From the NCBI GenBank assembly GCA_017620015.1, contig JAFZRE010000019.1, positions 25,360-89,359 on the forward strand: a stretch of DNA of 64,000 bases. Direction: 5' to 3'. The position numbers and the translations under genes are program-made. The stretch is from Bacteroidales bacterium. GTDB taxonomy: Bacteria; Bacteroidota; Bacteroidia; Bacteroidales; ML635J-15. The notes beneath the pieces were generated by a model that had not been told where the DNA came from, made no database searches, and saw only the letters and a program-made list of their open reading frames with translations. Below, one piece after another: positions 1 to 5,648 of the stretch (positions are counted from its first letter, which is position 1; every line of letters begins with the position of its first letter).

Positions 1-1
1 T

Positions 2-817
2 TATTATTGTCACAAAGATGAAAGTCAAGAAGAAAAATTAAATGGCGTAAAACTATCCCTAATGCAGGCTTTGGATGAGATGGTTTCCACGCTCGAAAAA
101 GAAAATCTCTTAAATGCTGCAATCCAATTGGTTGTTGGCCCATTTTATGATGTTCAAACTATTCAAATAGAAAAACTTTTGTCATATGGATTTATTAAGA
201 TAGTCCCAATCGACCAAAAGAAAAACCTTTTTAACGGAAATAAAATGGGGGCTATAATTGGTGATAATAGTTATGTGTGTTTTTCTGATTTTTCCACTTT
301 AGATTTATATAGAAGATATTATGCAGATATACCATATGTAGGAATATGGAGCGAAACAGAAAATGAGTTGCGAGCACTAATTAAGACCTATTTGTCAGAA
401 AGATATTCTGATAATTGGGAGAACGACATGCAGCTATTCCTTACAAATAACTTGCCGTTTAGGGGCTTTAATGTTAATACATGGTCTCAAAACGTACAAC
501 AATTAAAGGATAATATGAACAATATGATTTCAACTTTTCCAACAATGAGAGGAAATCATATAATTGATTTTACTTTAACCTCACAAATTTTTAATATCTT
601 TATCAAGTGGGATTGGGGTTGGTTTGGCAATGTTTTCCAAGGTCTTAAACAAGACTGGTATGACAAGTTTGATCATCTCACAAAAGTAAGAAATCCGGTA
701 GCACATAATAATCCCGGAAACATAAAAGCAGAGATGGAACTAGCAAGAACTTATTGCATACAAATACATCAATGTATAACAAACTGGCTAGAGACGCATC
801 CAACCGCAACAAGTTAA
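2..817 (+). CDS. HEPN-domain protein, C-terminal part (5' end outside window)
   Basis: The frame is open from the left edge through an internal ATG at position 62, so this is the end of a longer gene. The last 80 residues hold an aromatic-rich helix (KWDWGWFGNVF), then DHLTKVRNPVAHNN. The RNPVAH part fits the R-x4-H motif of HEPN ribonuclease or RNA-binding domains, and the surroundings resemble Swt1-type HEPN tails. Such tails often end large ATPase or helicase proteins of defence islands, but the part that would identify the whole protein is missing. Codon use is AT-rich compared with the housekeeping genes further on, as expected for transferred DNA. The HEPN call is moderate; the role in defence is inferred. 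Confidence 0.5.
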   Translation, partial: YYCHKDESQEEKLNGVKLSLMQALDEMVSTLEKENLLNAAIQLVVGPFYDVQTIQIEKLLSYGFIKIVPIDQKKNLFNGNKMGAIIGDNSYVCFSDFSTLDLYRRYYADIPYVGIWSETENELRALIKTYLSERYSDNWENDMQLFLTNNLPFRGFNVNTWSQNVQQLKDNMNNMISTFPTMRGNHIIDFTLTSQIFNIFIKWDWGWFGNVFQGLKQDWYDKFDHLTKVRNPVAHNNPGNIKAEMELARTYCIQIHQCITNWLETHPTATS

Positions 818-825
818 TAATAGAA

Positions 826-848
826 AAACGTCTTTGAAAAAGGCGTTT
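826..848 (+). terminator. Possible terminator after the HEPN gene
   Basis: A 9-bp stem (AAACGTCTT with AAGGCGTTT, one G-T pair) encloses the loop TGAAA just after the stop codon. The T-run after it is short, so termination is only likely. Confidence 0.35.
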
Positions 849-1252
849 CAGAGATTCTATACTTAGTGATATTACTATGCAGAAATCATAGCAAACTATC
901 TTAAGTAGAATTCTTATAAAAGAACACACTTGTAATCAATAAGGCAAATTAATAACATTAAGTGACGATTAGAAAATTTCTTATATAATTGTAAAAGCAT
1001 ATATTATTATAGGTATAGGCTACAAACGGCAAATGGGCATTCGCCGTAGAGAAATGTGCCGCAGAAGTTCGGAACTGGGAATCCCGATCCGAAAAAATTG
1101 ATTTCCACTACCCAATCACACGCAAAAATTGGTGCAAAAATTCCTGTTTTTGCTAAATCCTTGTTTGTGCGTCCATATAGTTTATGTTGAAGATTTTGTA
1201 TTTTGTAGTAAATATTTCTGTGTTAGTATAACACACGGAAATTATTGCTATT
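849..1252 (+). other. Gene-free stretch before the miniprotein array
   Basis: No convincing gene is seen. A 10-bp imperfect hairpin lies at 1026-1047 (ACGGCAAATG with CATTCGCCGT). The reading frames around it are open for 25-45 codons but resemble nothing I recognise and may be remnants. Confidence 0.4.
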
Positions 1253-1287
1253 TTTGCTTGCCAATCAAAAACAAACCTGTACTTTTG
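1253..1287 (+). promoter_or_regulatory. Bacteroidota-type promoter for the miniprotein array
   Basis: TACTTTTG at 1280-1287 is an exact match to the -7 consensus TAnnTTTG. A TTTG at 1253-1256 could be the -33 element, though the 23-bp gap is a little longer than the usual 19-21. It lies 31 bp before the first array ORF. The next clear -7 box on this strand is at 4127-4134, so one transcript could cover 1.3-4.06 kb. Confidence 0.6.
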
Positions 1288-1318
1288 CGCCAGTGAAATT
1301 TATGAAAAAAAAACAATT

Positions 1319-1777
1319 ATGAAAAACAAATCTAGTAATACTTTGAATTCGTATCCGTCCGTAAATCTCGTCTGCGGGCAAACCGGATTGAAGTTTTGGT
1401 ATGAGGGTGGCGAGAGAGTGTTAAACGAAAAGATGAAGCATTATGACAGCATTTCTGAAGATACTGGCTTGTATTGCGACGATTGCTTCCGCTATCATAA
1501 AGATAATGAAAGCCGTACACAGCTAGTCGCTGAGCCGAGACTCTTGTCCGCAAAGTCAACCTGTGGGCAGAACCAAGAAAATTGGTGTGAAGGTGGTTGG
1601 CGAGTATTAACCGCAAAAACGAAAGGAGATAGTATGAAGGGAAACGGATGGAACAACTTCAGCACAGCTCTTTCTGTTCTCGTTGCTGCAGGAACAATCG
1701 CCAGCACCGTGTTGACTACAGTCAACGACGTGCGCGAAGCAAAGCAGAGACGCGAAGAGCAGGACAAGCAGAAGTAG
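1319..1777 (+). CDS. 152-residue ORF spanning two E1 elements; likely leader ORF(s) plus the 47-residue miniprotein
   Basis: The frame stays open from MKNKSSN to the same stop as the miniprotein that starts at 1634. It reads straight through both E1 copies, so NLVCGQ and TCGQNQ are simply E1 translated. It has an internal ATG at 1433 (MKHYDSISEDTGLYCDDCFRYH, with a CxxC). I favour two or three units: a short leader (MKNKS..., related to the peptide at 1906), a Cys-rich small protein from 1433, and the membrane miniprotein from 1634, which has its own AAAGGAG site. A single fused protein cannot be excluded. Other E1 copies shift frame, which argues that E1 is conserved as RNA rather than as protein. 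Confidence 0.4.
   Translation: MKNKSSNTLNSYPSVNLVCGQTGLKFWYEGGERVLNEKMKHYDSISEDTGLYCDDCFRYHKDNESRTQLVAEPRLLSAKSTCGQNQENWCEGGWRVLTAKTKGDSMKGNGWNNFSTALSVLVAAGTIASTVLTTVNDVREAKQRREEQDKQK
1366..1415 (+). promoter_or_regulatory. E1 structured RNA element, copy 1
   Basis: The outer stem pairs TCTCGTC (1366-1372) with GGCGAGA (1409-1415), including one G-T pair. Inside are the conserved TGCGGGCAAA strand and an inner hairpin (ACCGGA with TTTGGT). This copy is the most diverged. Its tail is GTGTTAAACGAAAAG before the ATG at 1433, where other copies have a strong ribosome site. Confidence 0.6.
1555..1601 (+). promoter_or_regulatory. E1 structured RNA element, copy 2
   Basis: The outer stem GTCAACC (1555-1561) pairs with GGTTGGC (1595-1601). 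The inner hairpin is ACCAA/GAAAA/TTGGT (1572-1586). It is followed by GAGTATTAACC, then AAAGGAG and the ATG at 1634. Against copies 4 and 5, an A-T pair of the outer stem has changed to G-C on both sides, which is a compensatory change. Confidence 0.7.
1634..1777 (+). CDS. 47-residue single-helix membrane miniprotein
   Basis: The start at 1634 is chosen because AAAGGAG sits 5 bases before it and because the same E1-to-ATG arrangement recurs at 2025, 2210, 2395 and 2588. The protein has a short polar N-terminus, one hydrophobic helix (about residues 9-30, rich in Ala, Thr and Val) and a strongly charged tail (REAKQRREEQDKQK). It is a paralogue of the 53-residue product at 2588: both have the same layout and a Gln/Glu-rich C-terminus, and both are followed by an E2 element. 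The form, one helix plus a charged tail, is that of type I toxins and small membrane regulators, but no known family is recognised. Confidence 0.65.
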   Translation: MKGNGWNNFSTALSVLVAAGTIASTVLTTVNDVREAKQRREEQDKQK

Positions 1778-1803
1778 TGTAGGGAACTGCAAAGCTTAGT
1801 GAC

Positions 1804-1868
1804 GAATAACGGAGGTGGAAGGCCTCCACAGGTTTAACCCTGGTCCGGTCGCTAAAAACGACCGGCCA
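1804..1868 (+). repeat. E2 structured element, copy 1
   Basis: This is nearly identical to 2773-2837. It holds three potential hairpins: GGAGG with CCTCC, CAGG with CCTG, and a strong 7-bp stem CCGGTCG (1845-1851) with CGACCGG (1859-1865). In both copies it follows a miniprotein stop by about 30 bases. A tiny ORF (MKKQYEEQTNYEK) starts just after it at 1875. Confidence 0.65.
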
Positions 1869-1905
1869 CAAAAAATGAAAAAGCAATATGAGGAGCAAAC
1901 CAATT

Positions 1906-2040
1906 ATGAAAAATAAATCAGGCAAAACATCGGAAACAAAGTCTGCAAACCTCGTCTGCGGGCAAAACCAAGGAACTTGGTGTGGTGGTGACGAGGAATT
2001 GTTTAACCAAAAACGGAGGACGATATGGGTACGTTTATAA
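1906..2040 (+). CDS. 44-residue possible leader peptide reading through E1 copy 3
   Basis: It begins MKNKSGKTSETKSANLVCGQ, closely resembling the start of the ORF at 1319 (MKNKS, then NLVCGQ), and at the DNA level both are introduced by CAATTATGAAAAA. It runs through E1 copy 3 and ends at 2040, 16 bases inside the next miniprotein gene (2025). Ribosomes translating it would cross and unfold E1, so it could couple or attenuate translation of the miniprotein. There is no recognised domain. It could also be a chance frame kept open by the repeat. Confidence 0.4.
   Translation: MKNKSGKTSETKSANLVCGQNQGTWCGGDEELFNQKRRTIWVRL
1950..1996 (+). promoter_or_regulatory. E1 structured RNA element, copy 3
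   Basis: The outer stem is CCTCGTC (1950-1956) with GACGAGG (1990-1996): seven perfect pairs with a sequence quite different from copies 2, 4 and 5. The inner hairpin is extended to six pairs, ACCAAG/GAA/CTTGGT (1967-1981). This is the best single piece of covariation evidence for the element. Confidence 0.75.
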
Positions 2041-2108
2041 AGGTGCTGACTGTTGTCGTTACGGTTGTTACCACCATCATCGAGGTGTGCGACACCGTAC
2101 GCAAGTAA
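2025..2108 (+). CDS. 27-residue membrane miniprotein (first twin)
   Basis: The sequence is MGTFIKVLTVVVTVVTTIIE followed by VCDTVRK. Residues 4-21 form one Val/Thr-rich hydrophobic helix, with charged residues at both ends. The start is fixed by CGGAGG six bases upstream and by the identical layout of its twin at 2210. The stop is TAA; E1 copy 4 follows 25 bases later. Size and form resemble type I toxin peptides (Fst/Ldr-like) and very small membrane regulators, but no homology is claimed. Confidence 0.65.
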   Translation: MGTFIKVLTVVVTVVTTIIEVCDTVRK

Positions 2109-2133
2109 GCGAAACGGGACGCGTGTCCGTAAA

Positions 2134-2179
2134 GCCAGCCTGCGGGCAAAACCAAGAAATTTGTGTGAAGGTGGCTGGC
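2134..2179 (+). promoter_or_regulatory. E1 structured RNA element, copy 4
   Basis: The outer stem GCCAGCC (2134-2140) pairs perfectly with GGCTGGC (2173-2179). The inner hairpin has one mismatch (ACCAA with TTTGT). The tail GTACTAACCCC leads to GCGGAGG and the ATG at 2210. Confidence 0.7.
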
Positions 2180-2209
2180 AAGTACTAACCCCAAAAAGCG
2201 GAGGACGAT

Positions 2210-2293
2210 ATGGGTACGTTTATAAAGGTGCTGACTGTTGTCGTTACGGTTGCTACCACCATCATCGAGGTGTGCGACACCGTACGCAAGTAG
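2210..2293 (+). CDS. 27-residue membrane miniprotein (second twin)
   Basis: This differs from the product at 2025 by a single residue (Ala15 for Val15) and uses TAG instead of TAA. It has the same GCGGAGGACGAT ribosome site and the same E1 before and after. Near-identity of the protein together with its RNA element suggests that the whole module is the unit of duplication. Confidence 0.65.
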   Translation: MGTFIKVLTVVVTVATTIIEVCDTVRK

Positions 2294-2318
2294 GCGAAAC
2301 GGGACGCGTGTCCGTAAA

Positions 2319-2364
2319 GCCAGCCTGCGGGCAAAACCAAGAAATTGGTGAGAAGGTGGCTGGC
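2319..2364 (+). promoter_or_regulatory. E1 structured RNA element, copy 5
   Basis: The outer stem GCCAGCC (2319-2325) pairs with GGCTGGC (2358-2364). The inner hairpin ACCAA/GAAA/TTGGT (2336-2349) has a GNRA-type tetraloop. The tail TACTAACCCT leads to AAGGAGG before the ATG at 2395. Confidence 0.7.
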
Positions 2365-2394
2365 AAGTACTAACCCTAAAAAAAAGGAGGCAAT

Positions 2395-2487
2395 ATGGTC
2401 CTACTGCTGTTAGGCTTGCTTTTGGGTGCCAATGTGGTCATAATCACAATTGAGGCCTACAAGGCAATCAAAAGCAACCGCCAATAG
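2395..2487 (+). CDS. 30-residue membrane miniprotein
   Basis: The sequence starts MVLLLLGLLLGANVVIITIE and ends in the basic tail AYKAIKSNRQ. Residues 2-19 are one Leu/Val/Ile-rich helix. It starts six bases after AAGGAGG and sits between E1 copies 5 and 6 like its neighbours, but its sequence is unrelated to the 27-residue twins. The array therefore carries different miniproteins behind a common leader. No family is recognised. Confidence 0.65.
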   Translation: MVLLLLGLLLGANVVIITIEAYKAIKSNRQ

Positions 2488-2512
2488 TGGAGCTGGAAAG
2501 CTGACCCGTAAA

Positions 2513-2558
2513 GCCAACCTGCGGGCAAAACCAAGAAATTGGTGTGAAGGTGGCTGGC
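2513..2558 (+). promoter_or_regulatory. E1 structured RNA element, copy 6
   Basis: The outer stem GCCAACC (2513-2519) pairs with GGCTGGC (2552-2558) with one A-C mismatch. The inner hairpin ACCAA/GAAA/TTGGT (2530-2543) is perfect. The tail GTACTAACCCC leads to AAGGAGG before the ATG at 2588. Confidence 0.65.
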
Positions 2559-2587
2559 GAGTACTAACCCCAAAAAAAGGAGGTTGT

Positions 2588-2749
2588 ATGACAGACAAAG
2601 GCTTTGAGCGATTAGGCTTTGCCCTGGCTGGAATAGCCGCTGTTGGTACACTCGTTGCTGGAGTGCTTGATATGGTTCATGAGCACGAAAGTTGGAAGAC
2701 TCAGCAGCAACTGAGAGAACAGCAGAGAGCCGAGCAGCAGGACGAGTAG
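2588..2749 (+). CDS. 53-residue single-helix membrane miniprotein
   Basis: A short polar start (MTDKGFER) is followed by a hydrophobic helix at about residues 8-29 (Gly, Ala, Val and Leu) and a Gln/Glu/Arg-rich tail ending QQRAEQQDE. It is a paralogue of the 47-residue protein at 1634. AAGGAGG lies five bases before the ATG, which decides the start over the longer frame from 2450 that runs through E1. An E2 copy follows the stop. Function unknown. Confidence 0.65.
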   Translation: MTDKGFERLGFALAGIAAVGTLVAGVLDMVHEHESWKTQQQLREQQRAEQQDE

Positions 2750-2772
2750 CCTAAGCTGCTACGCAGAGAGGT

Positions 2773-2837
2773 GAATAACGGAGGTGGAAGGCCTCCACAG
2801 GTTTAACCCTGGTCCGGTCGCCAACAACGGCCGGCCG
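2773..2837 (+). repeat. E2 structured element, copy 2
   Basis: This matches 1804-1868. In the main hairpin CCGGTCG (2814-2820) pairs with CGGCCGG (2828-2834): the A of copy 1 has become G, turning T-A into T-G and keeping the stem. The loop differs (CCAACAA against CTAAAAA). Stem kept and loop changed is the pattern expected of a functional RNA hairpin. Confidence 0.65.
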
Positions 2838-2897
2838 CAAAAAGTGAATTATGAAAGAGAGTGAAAACAATAGTGTTAAACTTAAAAATTTGGTAAT

Positions 2898-3044
2898 ATG
2901 GGCTTGAGAAGATACATTAAGGTAATCAAGTGGCAAACAACAATTTTGCGTGACCCATACAACCCTGTAAGGGATTTCAGGGAAAGAATGGTCGCACTGT
3001 TCTCGGATGACGATGAGCAGGTCAAAAAAACGGAGAGAAAGTAA
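2898..3044 (+). CDS. 48-residue basic small protein
   Basis: It starts MGLRRYIKVIKWQTTILRD and ends DDDEQVKKTERK: a basic N-terminal half and a charged tail, with no membrane helix. It follows E2 copy 2. The upstream AGTGTTAAACTTAAAAA resembles the tail of the E1 copies although no E1 stem is present. No family is recognised; coding is supported by position and by the open frame only. Confidence 0.45.
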   Translation: MGLRRYIKVIKWQTTILRDPYNPVRDFRERMVALFSDDDEQVKKTERK

Positions 3045-3073
3045 CGGAGTATTAACCTTAAAATATATCGACT

Positions 3074-3145
3074 ATGATACATCCAAACGAAGATTTTGAG
3101 AAGGCGTTGCGAGACACAATGAAGCATTTAGGAGACAAAAAGTAG
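3074..3145 (+). CDS. 23-residue small ORF
   Basis: The peptide is charged (MIHPNEDFEKALRDTMKHLG, then DKK). GGAGTATTAACCTTAAAA upstream copies the E1 tail motif. It is small and of uncertain reality, but lies in line with the other array genes on the same strand. Confidence 0.3.
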   Translation: MIHPNEDFEKALRDTMKHLGDKK

Positions 3146-3190
3146 CAACAAGTAGCAGAGGCTTGGCATTTATCAAGTGTAATAACAAGG

Positions 3191-3304
3191 ATGGTGCTTA
3201 ACAAATTAATCTTCAAGTTGCCATCCTGCCACACTTGTAGGAAGGAAAACAAGCAGACAGAGAATTTGAAAGTATTTAACAACATTAAAACAGATAGGAT
3301 ATGA
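3191..3304 (+). CDS. 37-residue small ORF overlapping the next gene by ATGA
   Basis: It starts MVLNKLIFKLPSCHTCRKE and has a CxxC pair. Its stop TGA overlaps the start of the 118-residue gene at 3301 as ATGA, a common sign of translational coupling. No family recognised. The overlap is the main reason to list it. Confidence 0.4.
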   Translation: MVLNKLIFKLPSCHTCRKENKQTENLKVFNNIKTDRI

Positions 3305-3657
3305 AGACAGTTTACACACAAGAAGAATTAGCAAGTGCAATAAACAACGGAGAAAAGCACATCTTGGCAAAGGGTTCCATTGCAGAGACCTTGCAGAGCA
3401 AGAATAGGCGCAAAACTGTTGCAAAGGTTGGTGGCATAGCGCTAGCGTTAGGTGGAATCATCGCTGCGCCATTCACAGGTGGTGCATCGTTGTTAGGTCT
3501 TGGTGCATCATGTCTCACAGCAGGAGCATTAACAATAACTACCGCAGAACTCGCAATAATTTGCGGGACAAGTATCGCATTGTATGGCATACACAAGAAT
3601 CGTCAAGTAAAAATGAAGTACAATGGAGACGGAACTGTCGAAATAGATGTAGAATAA
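3301..3657 (+). CDS. Small membrane protein of unknown function
   Basis: A 118-residue protein. Residues 1-40 are soluble (YTQEELASAINNGEKHILAKG), followed by a glycine-rich hydrophobic hairpin (about 43-95: GGIALALGGIIAAPFTGGAS and onward) and a short polar tail. The glycine-rich double helix recalls pore- or holin-like segments and glycine-zipper proteins, but I do not recognise a family. It is coupled to the small ORF at 3191 and is followed by a DUF1232 membrane protein, so the region is a run of small membrane proteins. Confidence 0.6.
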   Translation: MKTVYTQEELASAINNGEKHILAKGSIAETLQSKNRRKTVAKVGGIALALGGIIAAPFTGGASLLGLGASCLTAGALTITTAELAIICGTSIALYGIHKNRQVKMKYNGDGTVEIDVE

Positions 3658-3740
3658 AAAATCATAACAAACTTTCAAACTGCCAGTTCTTGGCAATCCT
3701 ATGCAATACATTTGCGCTGTATAACTAAAAAACAAAGATT

Positions 3741-4058
3741 ATGACCAGAGAAACAGAAACTTTATCAAGGGAAAAGAGTGTTTCGCCACACGCAGGCGCG
3801 TGGCTTTGGATTGCGATAGCCGTATTGTATTCAATTGCACCGCTGGACTTCGTTCCAGATGTCCTTCCACCATACGGCTGGGTGGACGATATACTTGTAG
3901 TGGCAATAAGCATCATCAACCTTGTCCAGTCGTACCTGATGCCGAAAAACGAAGCACTTGCAAAGATTATTAAGCGCATCAAGTGGATAGTGATAGGACT
4001 CGCACCATTGGTTGTCATTGCGCTTGCTGTTGTTATAGTGTGTGAAAAGTTATTTTAA
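3741..4058 (+). CDS. DUF1232 (YkvA-like) membrane protein, copy 1
   Basis: 105 residues. The DUF1232 signature is clear at about residues 30-52: a hydrophobic helix, then IAPLDFVPDVLPPYGWVDDI, matching the family pattern SPxDxxPD...G.xDD. A second hydrophobic helix ends the protein. The family function is not established. A paralogue lies at 5858 with the same arrangement (LSREKSVSPHAGAW against LERREESHVGAW at the N-terminus), so the two flank the ATPase gene and suggest duplication of a small membrane-protein module. Confidence 0.8.
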   Translation: MTRETETLSREKSVSPHAGAWLWIAIAVLYSIAPLDFVPDVLPPYGWVDDILVVAISIINLVQSYLMPKNEALAKIIKRIKWIVIGLAPLVVIALAVVIVCEKLF

Positions 4059-4126
4059 AAATAGTTGCATATCCTTCACTTTCAATTTTTTTGATTTTTT
4101 CTATACCACATTTCAATAATAAATAA

Positions 4127-4134
4127 TATTTTTG
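4127..4134 (+). promoter_or_regulatory. -7 promoter box for the DUF234 ATPase
   Basis: TATTTTTG matches TAnnTTTG. It lies 66 bp before the ATG at 4201; the leader contains the inverted repeat AATTGCAAC (4147-4155) with GTTGCAATT (4175-4183). No clear -33 box at the usual distance. Confidence 0.5.
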
Positions 4135-4159
4135 CATTGTCAATCAAATTGCAACAGCT

Positions 4160-4189
4160 GTTACAGTAACGGCGGTTGCAATTGTAAAA
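4160..4189 (+). repeat. Direct repeat, left copy, flanking the ATPase gene
   Basis: The 30 bases starting GTTACAGTAACGGCGG match 5510-5539 at 25 of 30 positions. The two copies lie just before the start and just after the stop of the gene at 4201. The GCGGTTGCAA core also occurs in the palindromes near and inside the DUF1016 gene. Confidence 0.6.
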
Positions 4190-4200
4190 TATTGTAAATT

Positions 4201-5505
4201 ATGAAGTTTTATGACAGAGAGATAGAAACAGAGACTCTGAAAGGTGTTGAAAAGAAGTCGGCAAAATACGCGCAGATGACAGTAGTAACTGGAAGACGGC
4301 GGATTGGAAAGACATCTTTGATTAGGCATTCGTTTGCCGAGATTCCTTTCGTTTACTTCTTTGTAACACGCAAGAGCGAAGCCATGCTTTGTGCCGAACT
4401 TTGCGAGAATGTACGCTATGTACTGAATGAGGATATTGGAGATTTTTCATCGTTTTCGCGACTTTTCAATGCGATAATGAACCTATCCAAGCGCATTAAC
4501 TTCACATTGGTGCTCGATGAATTTCAGAATCTAAACTATGCCAATCCTGCCCTTTTTTCCGACATCCAGAATATTTGGGATGCCAATAAGGACGACAGCA
4601 AGCTGAATCTTGTGCTTTGCGGTTCGGTTTACTCGATGATGACAAAGATTTTCGACGATTCCAAGGAACCTCTATATGGCAGGGCAACCAGTCGAATCAA
4701 TTTGAAGCCTTTCAAGATATCTACCTTGAAAGAGATACTTGCCGATGGAAACCCAAACTATAATTCCGATGACCTTCTTACACTTTATATGCTCACTGGT
4801 GGTGTTGCAAAGTATGTCGAGCAATTGGTTATGGACAATGCTTTTACAAAAGACGATATGATTCGTTCGGTTTTTTCGTTCGGGTCGTATTTCATCACCG
4901 AAGGTTACGAAATGCTTCGCGATGAATTCGGCAAGGAGTATTCCAATTATTTTTCAATACTTCAGGCTATTGCAGATGGAAATACGGAACGTGGCAATAT
5001 CAAGAATGTTACGGGAATTGAGCCTGGCGGTTACCTTGACAAACTAGAAAAGAACTACAACCTGTTGAATCGGCACAGAGCCTATATGCAGTCGCCAAAC
5101 ACCCACAGTGTGAAATATTTTATTCGCGATAACTTTCTGACATTTTGGTTTAGATTTATTCATAAGTATCGTAGCGCCATTGAGATTGGTAATCTTGAAT
5201 ATGTGCAGGACAAGGTATTTGCCGACTATGATACATTTTCGGGATTTGTGCTTGAACGTTATTTTCATCAACTTTATGCCGAAAAGGGCTGCTACAACAT
5301 TGTTACAAACTATTGGAAGGGTGGTGGTAATGAAATAGATATGATTGCAGTTAACGAAGTTGACAAGCATTTGGTCGTAGCCGAATGTAAGCGACAAGCA
5401 AAACGAATAAACCTTAATACGCTGAAAGACAAAGCTGTTGACATAGTCGCCAAGCACCGCAATTGGAATATTGAGTTCGTGGGACTTTCGCTTGAGGATA
5501 TGTAA
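4201..5505 (+). CDS. AAA ATPase with C-terminal DUF234 nuclease-like domain
   Basis: 434 residues of the archaeal-type ATPase family (ATPase_2 plus DUF234). Walker A is GRRRIGKTS at about 31-39 and Walker B LVLDEFQN at about 103-110. A winged-helix region follows, and the C-terminal domain has the PD-(D/E)xK pattern: EID around 378-380 and AECKR with E395 and K397. Such proteins are common, often mobile, genes of unknown role in Bacteroidota; a DNA-related or defence role is inference. The start at 4201 gives the standard N-terminus (MKFYDREIE). The gene sits alone between 30-bp imperfect direct repeats and between the DUF1232 paralogues, as if inserted as a cassette. Confidence 0.8.
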   Translation: MKFYDREIETETLKGVEKKSAKYAQMTVVTGRRRIGKTSLIRHSFAEIPFVYFFVTRKSEAMLCAELCENVRYVLNEDIGDFSSFSRLFNAIMNLSKRINFTLVLDEFQNLNYANPALFSDIQNIWDANKDDSKLNLVLCGSVYSMMTKIFDDSKEPLYGRATSRINLKPFKISTLKEILADGNPNYNSDDLLTLYMLTGGVAKYVEQLVMDNAFTKDDMIRSVFSFGSYFITEGYEMLRDEFGKEYSNYFSILQAIADGNTERGNIKNVTGIEPGGYLDKLEKNYNLLNRHRAYMQSPNTHSVKYFIRDNFLTFWFRFIHKYRSAIEIGNLEYVQDKVFADYDTFSGFVLERYFHQLYAEKGCYNIVTNYWKGGGNEIDMIAVNEVDKHLVVAECKRQAKRINLNTLKDKAVDIVAKHRNWNIEFVGLSLEDM

Positions 5506-5509
5506 TGTC

Positions 5510-5539
5510 GTTACTGTAATGGTGGTTGCAAATATAAAA
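5510..5539 (+). repeat. Direct repeat, right copy, flanking the ATPase gene
   Basis: Matches 4160-4189 with five differences and starts five bases after the stop codon. Confidence 0.6.
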
Positions 5540-5648
5540 CAGGGTTGTCACCACGCTATCGTATATTCTTGGAAAACTATTTTCTCCATTGCCAAGTTTT
5601 GGCAATTTGAAGTGATATTTTTGCAATGAATTAAAAAACGTATTAGTT

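Larger units (their letters stand above)
2014..2378 (+). repeat. Tandem duplication of a 185-bp unit (miniprotein gene plus E1)
   Basis: The stretch from the ribosome site at about 2014 to the E1 tail at about 2192 is repeated 185 bp later with only a few changes. Each unit is a complete gene-plus-E1 module. The two miniproteins differ only at one residue (Val15 to Ala), so the duplication is recent or kept uniform. Confidence 0.85.

Noticed and set aside
2053..2373. A 106-residue frame (with CCRYGCYHHHRG) across the two 27-residue twins
   Set aside because: It is another frame of the 185-bp tandem duplication, lacks a ribosome site and is explained by the twins and E1.
2014..2378. Regularly spaced repeats looked at as a CRISPR array
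   Set aside because: Units are 185 bp, contain ORFs with ribosome sites, have no short unique spacers and no cas genes are near.
1319..2846. E1 and E2 considered as integron attC sites with gene cassettes
   Set aside because: The small-ORF cassette layout is suggestive, but the paired RYYYAAC and GTTRRRY core sites at the ends of each element are missing, E1 sits tight against the ribosome site, and no integrase is in view.
5044..5457. Minus-strand frame of 137 codons inside the DUF234 ATPase
   Set aside because: The plus-strand gene is complete with Walker and ExK motifs; the antisense frame has no recognisable feature or start site.
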